Assembly: GCF_001429285.1 (NCBI RefSeq)
Contig: NZ_LMJJ01000012.1
Coordinates: 310,530 to 374,529 of the forward strand
Reading direction: 5' to 3'
Source: Ensifer sp. Root278
GTDB lineage: Bacteria > Pseudomonadota > Alphaproteobacteria > Rhizobiales > Rhizobiaceae
Length of the DNA: 64,000 bases
Shown here: one piece after another, positions 40,199 through 49,497 of the stretch
Numbering within the stretch: the stretch's first letter is position 1
Layout of the letters: each line of letters starts with the position of its first letter
Position numbers and translations under genes: made by a program
The notes under the pieces: model-generated
Databases searched by the model: none
What the model was told of the DNA's origin: nothing
The model's input: the letters and a program-made list of their open reading frames with translations, nothing else

Positions 40199-40387
40199 GG
40201 TCCATCCCACTTCGTTGCCCTGTTGGATCCCGTTGCCCCATGGACAACTGGGCCAGAACTAGCGTCTTGACAGCGAAGGCCAGCCGGGATCACAGGCTTT
40301 TGATCCGCAATCACCGGTTTCGCCCCGACAAAAGCCATCACCGGCATTAGCTTCTCACTATCGCTGGCCGTCTTCGAAGCACATTCC

Positions 40388-41797
40388 ATGAACCGTATCG
40401 TCCCGATGATCCTTGCCGTCGCTCTCTTCATGGAGCAGATGGATTCGACCGTGATTTCCACGTCGCTGCCGGCCATCGCCCGCGACATCGGCGTCGGGCC
40501 GATCACGCTCAAGCTGGCGCTGACCGCCTATATGGTGTCGCTTGCGATCTTCATTCCGCTTAGCGGCTGGATGGCGGACCGCTTCGGCGCCAAGAAGATT
40601 TTCCGCGCGGCGATCCTCGTCTTCATCGCCGGTTCCATTTTCTGCGCCATCTCCAACAGCCTTGTCGCCTTCGTTTTCTCGCGCTTCCTGCAGGGCATGG
40701 GCGGGGCGATGATGACGCCGGTCGCCCGCCTCGTGCTGGTGCGCGGCACGCCGCGCAGCGAACTCGTCTCGGCCATGGCGCTTTTGACGATCCCGGCTCT
40801 GGTCGGGCCGCTCGCCGGACCGCCGCTCGGCGGCTTCATCACCACCTATTTCTCCTGGCACTGGATCTTCCTGATCAACGTGCCTGTCGGCATCGCCGGC
40901 TACATCCTCTCGGGCATCTATCTGCCCAAAATGGAGCCGCGCGATCCTCCACCGGTCGACGCTCTCGGTTTCCTGCTCGGCGGCATCGCCGCCTCCGGCA
41001 TCGTCTTCGGCCTGTCGGTGATCAGCCTGCCGGCCCTACCGCCGATCGTCGGTATCGCTTCGGTGGTCGTCGGCGCGGTCGCGACCCTGCTCTACATCCG
41101 TCACGCCCGGCGCCATCCGGCACCGGTTCTCGACCTCAACCTCTTCAAGGACAGCGCCTTTCGCGCCGCCTCGATCGGCGGCACGATCTTTCGCATCTCG
41201 GTCGGCGCGGTGCCTTTCCTGATGCCCTTGATGCTGCAGGTGGGCTTCGGGCTCAACCCGTTCCAGTCCGGCCTCATCACCTTCATCGGCGCAGTCGGAG
41301 CCATTACCACCAAGTTCTACGCGCGGCGCGTGCTTGCCTTCGCCGGCTTCCGTACGACCCTGATCCTCGCCGCAATCCTCGCCGCGATTACCACCTTCGC
41401 CAATGGCTTCTTCACGCCGGCGACGCCCTATCTGGTGATGATCACCATCCTGCTGATTGCAGGCTTCGCCCGTTCCTTCTTCTTTACCAGCGTCAACGCG
41501 CTTTCCTTCGCCGATATCGACGATGCGGACGCCAGCAAGGCGACCTCGATGAGCGCGGTGCTGCAGCAGATCAGCCTGGCGCTCGGCGTCGCCGTTGCCG
41601 GCGCGATCCTGGAAATCGAGACCAAACTCAGCGGCGGCCCGCTGCAGCTCGACGATTTCCACACCGCCTTCATGATCATCGCCGGCGCCAACCTGATCGC
41701 GGCGATCCCGTTCCTGACCATGGCGAAGAACGCCGGCGCCTCGGTTTCCGGGCACCGGCTACCAGTGCGCGAAGTCGAGTCGGCCGCGGGGAAGTAA
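40388..41797 (+). CDS. MFS multidrug exporter, DHA2/EmrB-like
   Basis: A 469-residue major facilitator with about 14 hydrophobic segments. The opening MEQMDSTVISTSLPAIARDIG matches the D-x-T-I-V-x-x-A-L-P motif of drug:H+ antiporters, motif A is GWMADRFGAKKIF (about 58-70) and motif C lies in the LVGPLAGPPLGGFI stretch. The MdtD/EmrB group exports drugs and other toxic compounds with proton exchange; the substrate is unknown. It is divergent from the damaged metallo-hydrolase gene, with no regulator next to it. Confidence 0.88.
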   Translation: MNRIVPMILAVALFMEQMDSTVISTSLPAIARDIGVGPITLKLALTAYMVSLAIFIPLSGWMADRFGAKKIFRAAILVFIAGSIFCAISNSLVAFVFSRFLQGMGGAMMTPVARLVLVRGTPRSELVSAMALLTIPALVGPLAGPPLGGFITTYFSWHWIFLINVPVGIAGYILSGIYLPKMEPRDPPPVDALGFLLGGIAASGIVFGLSVISLPALPPIVGIASVVVGAVATLLYIRHARRHPAPVLDLNLFKDSAFRAASIGGTIFRISVGAVPFLMPLMLQVGFGLNPFQSGLITFIGAVGAITTKFYARRVLAFAGFRTTLILAAILAAITTFANGFFTPATPYLVMITILLIAGFARSFFFTSVNALSFADIDDADASKATSMSAVLQQISLALGVAVAGAILEIETKLSGGPLQLDDFHTAFMIIAGANLIAAIPFLTMAKNAGASVSGHRLPVREVESAAGK

Positions 41798-41856
41798 GGA
41801 TATTTCAGGGAAACGCGCGGCGATTTTCCGTCCGAAAGGACGGCGCCATAGCGAGT

Positions 41857-42237
41857 TTATTCAGGGCGCTCGCACACGGCGGCGATCTTGTTGCCGTCGA
41901 GATCGCGAACCCACGTGCCGTAGAAGTTCGCGTGGAACGGGCGCAGCCCCGGCGCACCCTCGTCCGTGCCGCCATTGGCAAGGGCTGCCGCGTGGAAGGC
42001 ATCGACGGCTGAGCGCGTCTCGGCGTCAAACGCGATGCTCACGCCGTTGCCGTAGGTGGCGGGCGCGCGGTTGAAGGGCGTCACCACCCAGAAGCGGATG
42101 CGGTCGCCCGCAGCACCATAGCCGATTTCGGTTTCGTCCTGCCGCTGACGGTGATAGCCGAGCGCTGGCAGCACCGCGTCATAGAACGCGCCGGCGCGTT
42201 CGAGATCGTTGGTGCCAACGGTCACGTAGAGCAGCAT
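41857..42237 (-). CDS. VOC (glyoxalase-fold) family protein
   Basis: A 126-residue protein of the vicinal oxygen chelate fold, starting MLLYVTVGTNDLERAGAFYDAVLPALGY. The repeated beta-alpha-beta-beta-beta units are visible, ending NFYGTWVRDLDGNKIAAVCE, where the final glutamate/cysteine region forms the metal or substrate pocket. Family members include glyoxalases, fosfomycin resistance enzymes and dioxygenases; the activity here is unknown. It lies 1 bp after rlmE on the same strand and is probably translated from the same mRNA. Confidence 0.85.
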   Translation of the reverse strand: MLLYVTVGTNDLERAGAFYDAVLPALGYHRQRQDETEIGYGAAGDRIRFWVVTPFNRAPATYGNGVSIAFDAETRSAVDAFHAAALANGGTDEGAPGLRPFHANFYGTWVRDLDGNKIAAVCERPE

Positions 42238-42238
42238 G

Positions 42239-42976
42239 CTATTCCGCCGCCTCGTCTTCGGCTTCCGTCTCGCTGGCGGCCTTCTGGCGCCCCTTGAAGC
42301 CCTTGGCGAGCAGGAACATTTCGACCGATTCGGACCGCGACGATGCCGGCTTCACATGGATGACCTGACGGAAATTCTGCTTGAGCATATTGAGCAGTTC
42401 GCGCTCCGTGCCGCCCTGGAAGGTCTTCGCCAGGAAATGCCCGCCCTCGGCAAGCACGTCGACGGCGAAATAGGCGGCGACCTCGCAGAGATGCATGGTG
42501 CGCAGGTGGTCGGTCTGGCGGTGTCCGGTCGTCGGTGCCGCCATGTCCGAAATCACCAGATCCGGCGTACCGCCGATCGCTTCCTTGAGCTTTTCCGGCG
42601 CTTCAGGGTCGAGGAAGTCCATCTGCAGAATACGCACGCCCGGGATCGGGTCCACTTCGAGGAAGTCGATCGCCGCAACGCGGGGATCGGCATCGGTCGA
42701 ATTGGTGACCTTGGCGGCGATCTGCGTCCAGCTTCCGGGGGCGGCACCGAGGTCGATGATGCGGCGAGCGCCGTTCAGGATCTTGTGCTTCTCGTCGATC
42801 TCCAAAAGCTTGAACGCCGCACGGGCGCGATAGCCCTCGAGCTGGGCGCGCTGCACATAGGGATCGTTGATGTGGCGCTCCAGCCAGCGGCGGGAGGATG
42901 CCTTGAGCTTGCCCTTCTTGACCTTCTGGCCAAGCTTGCGGCCGCTGCGGTTGCCGCCAACAGGGGGTTTCGTCAT
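42239..42976 (-). CDS. rlmE: 23S rRNA (uridine-2552-2'-O)-methyltransferase
   Basis: A 245-residue FtsJ/RrmJ methyltransferase. The S-adenosylmethionine motif [15 protein letters not shown] lies at about residues 68-82, the catalytic Lys-Asp-Lys-Glu set is in [21 protein letters not shown] and FLAKTFQGG. It modifies the A-loop of 23S rRNA during large-subunit assembly. The rhizobial version has an N-terminal basic extension and acidic C-terminus. Its start overlaps the ppx/gppA stop by 4 bp, so translation is coupled. Confidence 0.95.
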   Translation of the reverse strand: MTKPPVGGNRSGRKLGQKVKKGKLKASSRRWLERHINDPYVQRAQLEGYRARAAFKLLEIDEKHKILNGARRIIDLGAAPGSWTQIAAKVTNSTDADPRVAAIDFLEVDPIPGVRILQMDFLDPEAPEKLKEAIGGTPDLVISDMAAPTTGHRQTDHLRTMHLCEVAAYFAVDVLAEGGHFLAKTFQGGTERELLNMLKQNFRQVIHVKPASSRSESVEMFLLAKGFKGRQKAASETEAEDEAAE

Positions 42977-44556
42977 GCCTTGTTTCCTTCCTGGCTGCCG
43001 GCGTTGGCGCCGCGCTGGTGACGGCGCGGCCGCGAGCGGCGCCAGGCTCCGTCGTCCGCCATCATATCGGTGAGCAGCCCTTCGCGCAGGCCGCGATCGG
43101 CGACACGCATGCGCGTCGACGGCCAGCGGCGGCGGATCGCTTCGAGGATCGCACAGCCGGCCAGCACCAGGTCGGCACGATCCGGACCGATGCAGGGATT
43201 GGCGGCACGCGCATTGAAATCCCAGGAGAGCAGGCGCGCCTGCATGGCGGAGACTTCGTCATCGGTGAGCCACAGGCCATCGACGCGGCGGCGATCGTAG
43301 CGCGGCAGGTCGAGATGCACGCCGGCAAGTGTCGTGACCGTGCCGGATGTGCCGATCAGGTGGAAGCCGCTGCCGGAGGCGCCGTTTGCCAGCGCCTCGA
43401 CCGGTGGGCTGTCGAAGCGGGAGAGCATGCCCTCCACCTCCTGCACCATCGCCTCGAAGCTTGCCGGCGTCACGTGCTGGCCGCCATGGCGCTCGGAGAG
43501 CGTGACGACGCCGACCGGCAGCGAGGTCCAGTGGGTGATGTGATTGGCAAGCCGGTTCGACCTGGAATCGCCGATGCGGATGACGGCGATCTCGGACGAG
43601 CCGCCGCCGATATCGAAGAGCACGACCGAACGGGTCTCGCGATCGACGAGCGACGAGCAGCCGGAGACGGCAAGCCGCGCTTCGGTTTCGCGGTTGATGA
43701 TCTCGAGATCAAGGCCGGTCTCCCGCGCCACCCGCTCAAGGAAGCTTTCGCCGTTTTCGGCGGCGCGCGCGGCCTCCGTCGCGATCAGGCGGCTGCGGCG
43801 AATCGTGCGGGCACCGAGCTTCGAGGCGCAGATCTTCAACGCTTCGACCGCGCGCTCCATCGCCTCGTCTGACAACCGGCCGCTGGCACCGAGCCCCTCG
43901 CCCAGGCGAACGATGCGCGAAAAGGCGTCGACCACCCGGAACTGGCCGGGGCGCGTCGGCTGAGCGATCAAAAGCCGGCAATTGTTGGTGCCGAGGTCAA
44001 GCGCGGCATAAAGCGGCGCCGGCGGTTCGCTGTCGGCAACATAGGGCGCGCGCGGTTGATCGGCGCGCTGGCCCGGCCGCTGCTGTGACGCCGTCTGCCC
44101 GTTGGAGGCGGAGGGCCCCGATCGCCCATTGCCGCCATCGGTAGCCCTTTGCTGGGCCGGCTGGCGCTCGCCGCTCGTGAGCGGACGCCCCTGGAGCCCA
44201 CGGCGATGCCGCGCCTTCTTGCTGCGCTTGTGGCCCTTGCGCTCGCCGAGCGACGACTCAACGAGTTGCGCGCTGCCGCCCTGCGGCGCGGACGCGACTG
44301 CGGCCTGTTGTTTTGCGGATTTCGAACGACGACGCCGTTTGCGCTTGCGCGCCGGTTCCGCCTCGTTCTCTCCTGCGGGACGCCCTGCCATGCCGGCAGT
44401 GCCGGGCTGGCTGGCAATTGCAGACGGCGAAGCAGACGACTTGCGTCGTTTCCGCTTGCCCTTGCCGTTGCGCGGACCGAGCTTCGATCCATCACTGCGG
44501 CCTGCTGCCGACGCCCCGGATTCGGACGGCTTTTCGCCGTGATCGGGGTCTTTCAC
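42973..44556 (-). CDS. Ppx/GppA phosphatase with long basic N-terminal extension
   Basis: Residues from about 200 on form an exopolyphosphatase/guanosine pentaphosphate phosphatase domain: [33 protein letters not shown] and [16 protein letters not shown] are the phosphate-binding motifs of the actin-like fold. It should hydrolyse polyphosphate or pppGpp. The N-terminal 190 residues are rich in Lys, Arg, Ala, Gly and Gln and probably disordered, perhaps binding nucleic acid or polyphosphate. The start is uncertain; a GTG at 44556 gives 527 residues, while the frame is open to 44865 across poorly supported sequence. It is coupled to rlmE and the VOC gene downstream. Confidence 0.85.
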   Translation of the reverse strand: MKDPDHGEKPSESGASAAGRSDGSKLGPRNGKGKRKRRKSSASPSAIASQPGTAGMAGRPAGENEAEPARKRKRRRRSKSAKQQAAVASAPQGGSAQLVESSLGERKGHKRSKKARHRRGLQGRPLTSGERQPAQQRATDGGNGRSGPSASNGQTASQQRPGQRADQPRAPYVADSEPPAPLYAALDLGTNNCRLLIAQPTRPGQFRVVDAFSRIVRLGEGLGASGRLSDEAMERAVEALKICASKLGARTIRRSRLIATEAARAAENGESFLERVARETGLDLEIINRETEARLAVSGCSSLVDRETRSVVLFDIGGGSSEIAVIRIGDSRSNRLANHITHWTSLPVGVVTLSERHGGQHVTPASFEAMVQEVEGMLSRFDSPPVEALANGASGSGFHLIGTSGTVTTLAGVHLDLPRYDRRRVDGLWLTDDEVSAMQARLLSWDFNARAANPCIGPDRADLVLAGCAILEAIRRRWPSTRMRVADRGLREGLLTDMMADDGAWRRSRPRRHQRGANAGSQEGNKA

Positions 44557-44859
44557 TTGTCTCAACCATGGCGCCGCGCAAGCCCAAGGGCCGCTCAAGG
44601 CGCTCTCTCGATTTTTCGTTGGCGCGACTGTACCAGCGCAAGCCCCATTCGCCAAACTGTTTTTGACTGCGCCGCCAAGGGCTAAGGCCGGATACGGTCC
44701 ACACTGCGGACGACGATGGCGATCTACACCCCTCGCAATCGTACTCACCGCCGCCGCCCGGCCGCAAATGCGCGGCACCACGACGTACCGTCGGCACCGG
44801 CAAATCGGTGCAAAAATCCGGCCGCCACATCGAGATCGCATTTTTTTGGCAAAAGGTAT
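44557..44859. other. Spacer between ppx/gppA and the tRNA promoter
   Basis: About 300 bases. The minus-strand frame of the phosphatase remains open here, but the residues resemble translated non-coding DNA. I see no other gene. The right end leads into the tRNA-Gln promoter. Confidence 0.5.
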
Positions 44860-44887
44860 TTGCATTGGCCGCGCTTTTGTTTATAAG
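44860..44887 (+). promoter_or_regulatory. Probable sigma-70 promoter of tRNA-Gln
   Basis: TTGCAT (44860-44865), a 16-bp spacer and TATAAG (44882-44887). It lies 41 bases upstream of the mature tRNA 5' end. The call is based on consensus similarity and position. Confidence 0.6.
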
Positions 44888-44928
44888 CCCGCCACACCGA
44901 CGCGACGGGCAGCGCCCGCCAGCGACCT

Positions 44929-45002
44929 TGGGGAATAGGTTAACGGTAGACCAGCGGACTCTGACTCCGTTAGTCCTGGTTCGAATCCAGGTTCCCCAGC
45001 CA
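44929..45002 (+). tRNA. tRNA-Gln (anticodon CTG)
   Basis: A 74-base tRNA including an encoded 3' CCA. The acceptor arms are TGGGGAA (44929-44935) and TTCCCCA (44992-44998), with discriminator G. The anticodon stem GCGGA/TCCGT encloses the loop CTCTGAC, giving anticodon CTG for codon CAG. The D-loop contains GGTTAACGGTAGA-type sequence and the T-arm has GGTTCGAATCC. A good sigma-70 promoter lies upstream. Confidence 0.96.
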
Positions 45003-45106
45003 AACTCTTCCTGCAATTGAACCAAATTTACGGCGAAACGAGTGCCCGCGGCCCAGCGGCATCGCGCCTTGCCGCACGCGATCTTCCGAACTGCTGGCTG
45101 CCAAGC

Positions 45107-46711
45107 CTAGAAAGCCAGGGCGCAGCCGTCCTTGCGCGGATCCGAGCCCGCCTGCAACACGCCGTTGACCGAATCGATCAGGATCGCCTGGCCGCCGCCG
45201 TGCGGCATCTCGGCCATCTTGATCTCGTGGCCGAATGCGGCGAGCCCTTTCAGCACGTCCTCGCGGATGCCGCGTTCTGCCTCGAAGCGGCCCATCTGGT
45301 GGAAGCCGCGGGCGCAGTCGATCGCTTCCTGCACGTTCATGCCGAAATCGACGATGTTGGTCAGCACGTGGCTCTGCCCAACCGGTTGGAAGCCGCCGCC
45401 CATCACCCCGAAGGAGAGCCACGGCTTGCCATCCTTCATCGCCATCGCCGGGATGATCGTGTGCAGCGGGCGTTTGCGCGGTCCCACGCAATTGGGGTGC
45501 GCAGGATCAACGCGAAAGCCGACACCGCGGTTTTGCAGCAGAACGCCGGTCTTCGGGCTGCTGATGCCCGTGCCGTAAGGCCAGAACAGCGAATTGATGA
45601 AGGAACAGGCGTTGCCCTTTTCGTCGACGACGCTGATGTAGACCGTGTCGCGATAGGTGGTGGCACCGGCTGGACCAACCACCGGCATGGCCTTCTTCAG
45701 GTCGATGCGGTCGCGCAGCTCGTCGGCAAAGGCGGCCGAAAGCAGCTTTTGTACCGGCACATCGGCAAAGTCGGGGTCGGCGACATACCTGTCACGCGCC
45801 TGGAAGGCCAGCCTCGTCGCCTCGGCTTCGATATGGAAACGCTCGACGCCGACCGGATCGTATTTCTTCAGATCGAAGCCGCTCAGGATATTGAGTATCA
45901 GCAAGGTGGTAATGCCGACTCCGCTTGGCGGGATTTCCAGAAGTTCTATGCCGCGATAGGTCGTAGAAATCGGATCGACCCAGAAGGCCTCCTGCGTGGC
46001 GAAATCGTCGAGCGCGTGCATGCCGCCGAGGCTGCGCAGGTAGCCCACCATGTCCTCGGCGACCCAGCCTGAATAGAAACCATCGCGGCCCTTGGCGGCG
46101 ATCTCCCGCAGGACTTTCGCGTGCTCGGGCTGGCGGAAGACCTCACCGGTCCGCAGGGCGCGACCGTCCTTCAACCACATGCGGGCGCTGTTGGGGTCCG
46201 CCTTCAGCTTGTCTTCGTTGCGGTTCCAATCGACGGCGACCCTTTCGGTGACCGCAAATCCCTCCTCCGCGTGGCGGATGGCGGGCTGCAGCAGTTCACC
46301 GAGCGGCATGGAACCGAAACGCCGGTTCAGCTTGCTCCAAGCATCGACCGCGCCGGGGATGGTGACGGCGTGCACCGAGGTGAGCGGGATCTCGTTCAGT
46401 CCCTGTTTCAGCAGGTGTTCTGCGGTAAGGCCCTCGGGCGCACGGCCCGAACCGTTGAGGCCATAGACCCGACCGCCATCGGCGAGATTGGTGCCGGCGG
46501 GGGCGAAGAGAACGAAATTGTCGCCGCCGATGCCGGTCGAGCCCGGCTCGACCACGCATTGCACGGCGCAGGCGGCAATCGCGGCGTCAGCGGCATTGCC
46601 GCCCCGACGCAGAATCTCGATGGCGGCGAGCGTGGCAAGGGCGTGCGACGTGGCGGCGGCGCCATGCCGGCCCATGACGACGGAGCGGCCAGGCAGGTGC
46701 AGGTCACGCAT
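45107..46711 (-). CDS. ggt: Gamma-glutamyltransferase family protein
   Basis: A 534-residue Ntn-hydrolase precursor that would cut itself before the catalytic threonine, at about residue 354 in YRDTVYISVVDEKGN, into large and small subunits. The glycine-rich pocket motif GGGFQPVGQSHV and the N-terminal GRHGAAATSHALATLAAIEIL region are typical. It transfers or hydrolyses the gamma-glutamyl group of glutathione or related compounds. No signal peptide is visible at the chosen start (ATG 46711, MRDLHLPGRSVV), so a cytoplasmic enzyme of the YwrD type is likely. The frame is open 30 bases further upstream. Confidence 0.92.
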   Translation of the reverse strand: MRDLHLPGRSVVMGRHGAAATSHALATLAAIEILRRGGNAADAAIAACAVQCVVEPGSTGIGGDNFVLFAPAGTNLADGGRVYGLNGSGRAPEGLTAEHLLKQGLNEIPLTSVHAVTIPGAVDAWSKLNRRFGSMPLGELLQPAIRHAEEGFAVTERVAVDWNRNEDKLKADPNSARMWLKDGRALRTGEVFRQPEHAKVLREIAAKGRDGFYSGWVAEDMVGYLRSLGGMHALDDFATQEAFWVDPISTTYRGIELLEIPPSGVGITTLLILNILSGFDLKKYDPVGVERFHIEAEATRLAFQARDRYVADPDFADVPVQKLLSAAFADELRDRIDLKKAMPVVGPAGATTYRDTVYISVVDEKGNACSFINSLFWPYGTGISSPKTGVLLQNRGVGFRVDPAHPNCVGPRKRPLHTIIPAMAMKDGKPWLSFGVMGGGFQPVGQSHVLTNIVDFGMNVQEAIDCARGFHQMGRFEAERGIREDVLKGLAAFGHEIKMAEMPHGGGQAILIDSVNGVLQAGSDPRKDGCALAF

Positions 46712-46915
46712 GGAACGGGAACTCCAAGAACATAGGGACAACTCAGGCTCGCGAGCCTATGCGCCTGCCGGGCGGATGGAAAGGCCGACGTTGAAGCGCC
46801 GGAGACTGGTGCGGCGCATGAGGCGATTGGCGGGAGAACACTTCCGGGCTGCCCAAAGCTCCGCAGCAGGCGCATAATAGCTCACTTGCAAGCGATCACA
46901 GGCGGAGGACGGCCC

Positions 46916-47164
46916 ATGTTCGATGCTGGCAGAAAGACGGACGCCGAATATGCGATCGAGTATATCCAGGAAAATCCGGAAGCCGGTCTTTGTTGCGAGG
47001 ATCGGCGCTGGTGGATTACGCCAAACGCGAACGAAACCGATCGGCAGATCCTGTTTCTCGACGCCGCAGAGGCAGAACGGCTGAAGGACGATGCGCGGCT
47101 TCAAGTCGTGCCCGACATCGCCCACCCCGGCCGCGCTCTCTGGGTCATGCGGAAGATGACATAG
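46916..47164 (+). CDS. Conserved-looking hypothetical protein
   Basis: An 82-residue soluble protein starting MFDAGRKTDAEYAIEYIQENPE. GGAGGAC lies six bases before the ATG at 46916, a good ribosome site. It is acidic with a tryptophan pair (DRRWWITPN) and two cysteines (GLCCED). No family was recognised. It is divergent from the gamma-glutamyltransferase gene and convergent with the FAH-family fragment. Confidence 0.6.
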   Translation: MFDAGRKTDAEYAIEYIQENPEAGLCCEDRRWWITPNANETDRQILFLDAAEAERLKDDARLQVVPDIAHPGRALWVMRKMT

Positions 47165-47210
47165 CCGCCCGAGACCGGAATAGGTCGGGCAACGGAAGCG
47201 GCCGGTCGCG

Positions 47211-47774
47211 CTAAAGCAGGCCGCGTCCCGCGAGGTTGCGCATCAGCGCCGCAGCACCGAAATTCCAGGGCGCGCATTCCGTCGAAAGCCTGACGGTGTT
47301 GGTCAGCCGGCCGAGTTCGGCATTGGCAATCGTCACCACGTCGCCAAGCTTGTGGGTAAAACCCTGGCCGGGTTCGTCGCGGTCTTCGACAGGGGCAAAG
47401 AGCGTGCCCATGAACAGCATGACGCCATCGGGATATTGGTGGTGCGGACCGATGGTCTGGGCGACGAGATCGAGCGGATCGCGGCTGATCTCCGCCATCG
47501 AGCTTCGGCCGGTGAGCCGGTAGCCGTCCTCCCCTTCGACAAGCAGGGTGAGCTCGGCCTTGCGGACATCGTCGATCGTGTAGGTTTCGTCGAACAGGCG
47601 AATGAAGGGGCCGATGGCGCAGGAGGCATTGTTGTCCTTAGCCTTGCCGAGAAGCAGCGCGGAGCGGCCCTCAATGTCGCGCAGGTTGACGTCGTTGCCG
47701 AGTGTTGCGCCCTTGACCTGGCCTCTGGAGCAGACCGCGAGCACGATCTCCGGCTCCGGATTGTTCCAGCGCTC
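47211..47774 (-). pseudogene. C-terminal fragment of a fumarylacetoacetase (FAH) family enzyme
   Basis: This frame encodes about 187 residues matching the C-terminal half of an FAH-family dehydratase/hydrolase: WNNPEPEIVLAV, then ATLGNDVNLRDIEGRSALL, LGKAKDNNASCAIGPF and a GVMLFMGTLFAP segment. The N-terminal half and start codon are missing. Immediately upstream, in a different frame, lies the N-terminal part of an FAD amine oxidase gene. The junction is at about 47775-47783. A deletion between two same-strand genes best explains this; a chimeric assembly is the alternative. The fragment could only be translated from an internal start such as the one at 47744. Confidence 0.82.
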
Positions 47775-47782
47775 GCCACGCG

Positions 47783-48487
47783 CCAGCCGGGACCTTCGAG
47801 CACATGTTCGGTCGTGGCTGCGTCGCCGGACACCAGGCGCCCGCCGAGCGATTGGAAATAGGCGAGATAGGCCTTGTTGAGGCTGTGCGGGTCGCGGATC
47901 GACCAGGGATCGCTCCAGCGCAGGCCACCGACGAGATCGGCCCTGATGGACGGTTCTATCGTCTTCAGTTCGCTTGAAGACAGTTTCTGATGATTGACGC
48001 CGAAGCCGGCCGAAAGCTTTTCCGCCTCCTTGTAGGCGGCATCCCGTTGCTTCTCGGTGCGGAACACCTTCATCCAGCCGTCTTTACGGATGAGTTCGCC
48101 CGCGCCTGACGCCGCGATCAGGTCCTGATGTTCGCTGATCGAATGCTCGATCAGCGGCGCATAGAGATGGGCGATGCGTTGGTGCTGGGTAAAGCCCGAA
48201 TGCCACCAGTACCGCGCCAGGAACGGCACCAGCCCCGGCAAGGCCCGGAAATGATAGGACGCGTCGATCGTGTTGTTCAGCGCGTAACGGAAGAGCGCGC
48301 CGAAATCATGCGGGAAGCCATAGGGAAACACACCCTCGCGCTGGATCAGCCCCGCATTGCCGTAGGAGGTTTCCTCGCCGGCGCCGCGACGGTCGAGAAG
48401 CACCACCGACTTGCCGCGCCGCGCCAGATGGATGGCGGTGGAGATACCGACGATGCCGGCGCCGAGAACCACTACGTCAGTCTTCAT
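47783..48487 (-). pseudogene. N-terminal fragment of a D-amino acid dehydrogenase-like FAD oxidoreductase
   Basis: About 235 residues matching the N-terminal half of DadA-type flavoproteins: the FAD motif VVVLGAGIVGIS (residues 4-15), STAIHLARRGKSVVLLDRRG and ETSYGNAGLI. After WRVA the frame runs into FAH-family DNA in the wrong frame and continues with meaningless sequence to 47333, so the substrate and C-terminal FAD domains are lost. The start ATG at 48487 (MKTDVVVLGAG) is intact. Related full-length proteins have about 410-420 residues. The product is very unlikely to be active. Confidence 0.85.
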
Positions 48488-48550
48488 TTGCAGCTGCCCC
48501 GTTTTCCGATCAAGACAAGCCGCGGCTTTGCTCGAGCCACGGCGCCAACG

Positions 48551-48616
48551 TCATTTCTTCTTCAGCGAGCGGCTGGAGAGGATGATCTGCTCGACGAGCA
48601 GTTCCAGCGATTTCAT
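48551..48616 (-). pseudogene. Possible remnant of a UPF0114 (YqhA-type) membrane protein gene
   Basis: A 21-codon frame reading MKSLELLVEQIILSSRSLKKK. The first 16 residues resemble the N-terminus of rhizobial UPF0114 membrane proteins, which continue with a tryptophan and hydrophobic helices; here three lysines and a stop follow instead. It lies 63 bases upstream of the truncated DadA-like gene, in the same decaying stretch. Similarity is from memory and short, so this is tentative. Confidence 0.35.
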
Positions 48617-48778
48617 GATCTTCGGTATCCTCAAGGCAAAAGCGGCGGTATCGGCATCAATAGCCAAGCGGGCCTGCAAGGGCAAGCAAGGCGAGCCGAC
48701 GGAGCGGACCTGCGGATGCAAGAAGGGCGACGTTGCCGCCGCCCATGTCCAACTACCTTGCGTTTGCGACCGCTCCCG

Positions 48779-48943
48779 TCAGCCTCGACGCACCAGGCCC
48801 GCGACCAGCGAAATCACCAGGAAGACGAGGAAGAGGAAGAAAAGGACCTGCGCGATACCCGCCGAGGTACCCGCAACGCCACCGAAACCAAGTACACCCG
48901 CTATGATTGCCACAACGAGGAAGACAAGCGCATAGTATAACAT
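48779..48943 (-). CDS. DUF1328 small membrane protein
   Basis: A 54-residue protein starting [22 protein letters not shown], with two membrane helices joined by [11 protein letters not shown] and ending VAGLVRRG. This is the DUF1328/YtjA family, common in proteobacteria and often stress-induced; function unknown. The ATG at 48943 has AAGGAGAATT just upstream. The longer open frame from 49057 adds unrelated residues. It sits near csbD- and glycine-zipper-type stress genes. Confidence 0.88.
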   Translation of the reverse strand: MLYYALVFLVVAIIAGVLGFGGVAGTSAGIAQVLFFLFLVFLVISLVAGLVRRG

Positions 48944-49169
48944 AGCAATTCTCCTTGCCAGGATTACTGCAAAGCAAACGCCACAACTATCACTTTGTTC
49001 CAAATATCTTATGAAATGCGCTCTGAGAAAATCTTCATTCCCACGGACATTAACCATTCATTTACCATGATAGACAAAAGAGTCCCAAATCGAGACGGTT
49101 TGTACCGGAAATGCCCGGAACATTCGAGATACTCTGACGTTCCTCCTCCATGGAATATGCAGGGTCGAA

Positions 49170-49367
49170 ATGAAGATGCCGATAGCACATATCTGGAAAA
49201 CGGCGGTTGCAGCGGGTCGGGAGAGAAAAGATCTCCAGGCTGGCAATCTTCACATCGGTAAGACGATGCGCGATCTTTACGTCAATAGCAGCGAAGATCA
49301 GAGTGCGAAACTCGAACATCTTCTCGAAGAACTTCGCCGGCGCGAACGGATGGCACAGAAGAAATAA
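49170..49367 (+). CDS. Small hypothetical protein
   Basis: A 65-residue frame ending LEHLLEELRRRERMAQKK, a charged, probably helical C-terminus. The start is uncertain; an in-frame ATG at 49266 would give 33 residues (MRDLYVNSSEDQSAK). A good plus-strand terminator begins 23 bases after the stop, which supports a real transcript. No family was recognised. Confidence 0.45.
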   Translation: MKMPIAHIWKTAVAAGRERKDLQAGNLHIGKTMRDLYVNSSEDQSAKLEHLLEELRRRERMAQKK

Positions 49368-49390
49368 CCAAGCTTCCGCAAGACAATTGA

Positions 49391-49425
49391 AAAGCCGCCG
49401 CGGCCAGGGCCGGGCGGTTTTTCTT
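49391..49425 (+). terminator. Rho-independent terminator
   Basis: AAAGCCGCC (49391-49399) pairs with GGCGGTTTT (49413-49421), with an inner CGGCC/GGGCCG pairing, and a T-run follows. Confidence 0.82.
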
Positions 49426-49497
49426 ATGTCATCGCCTGTCTTCTTCTGTTTGCAACTTTACGCGCCTCTGGTTGCCGAGCTTGTGTCGACCCTTTTC

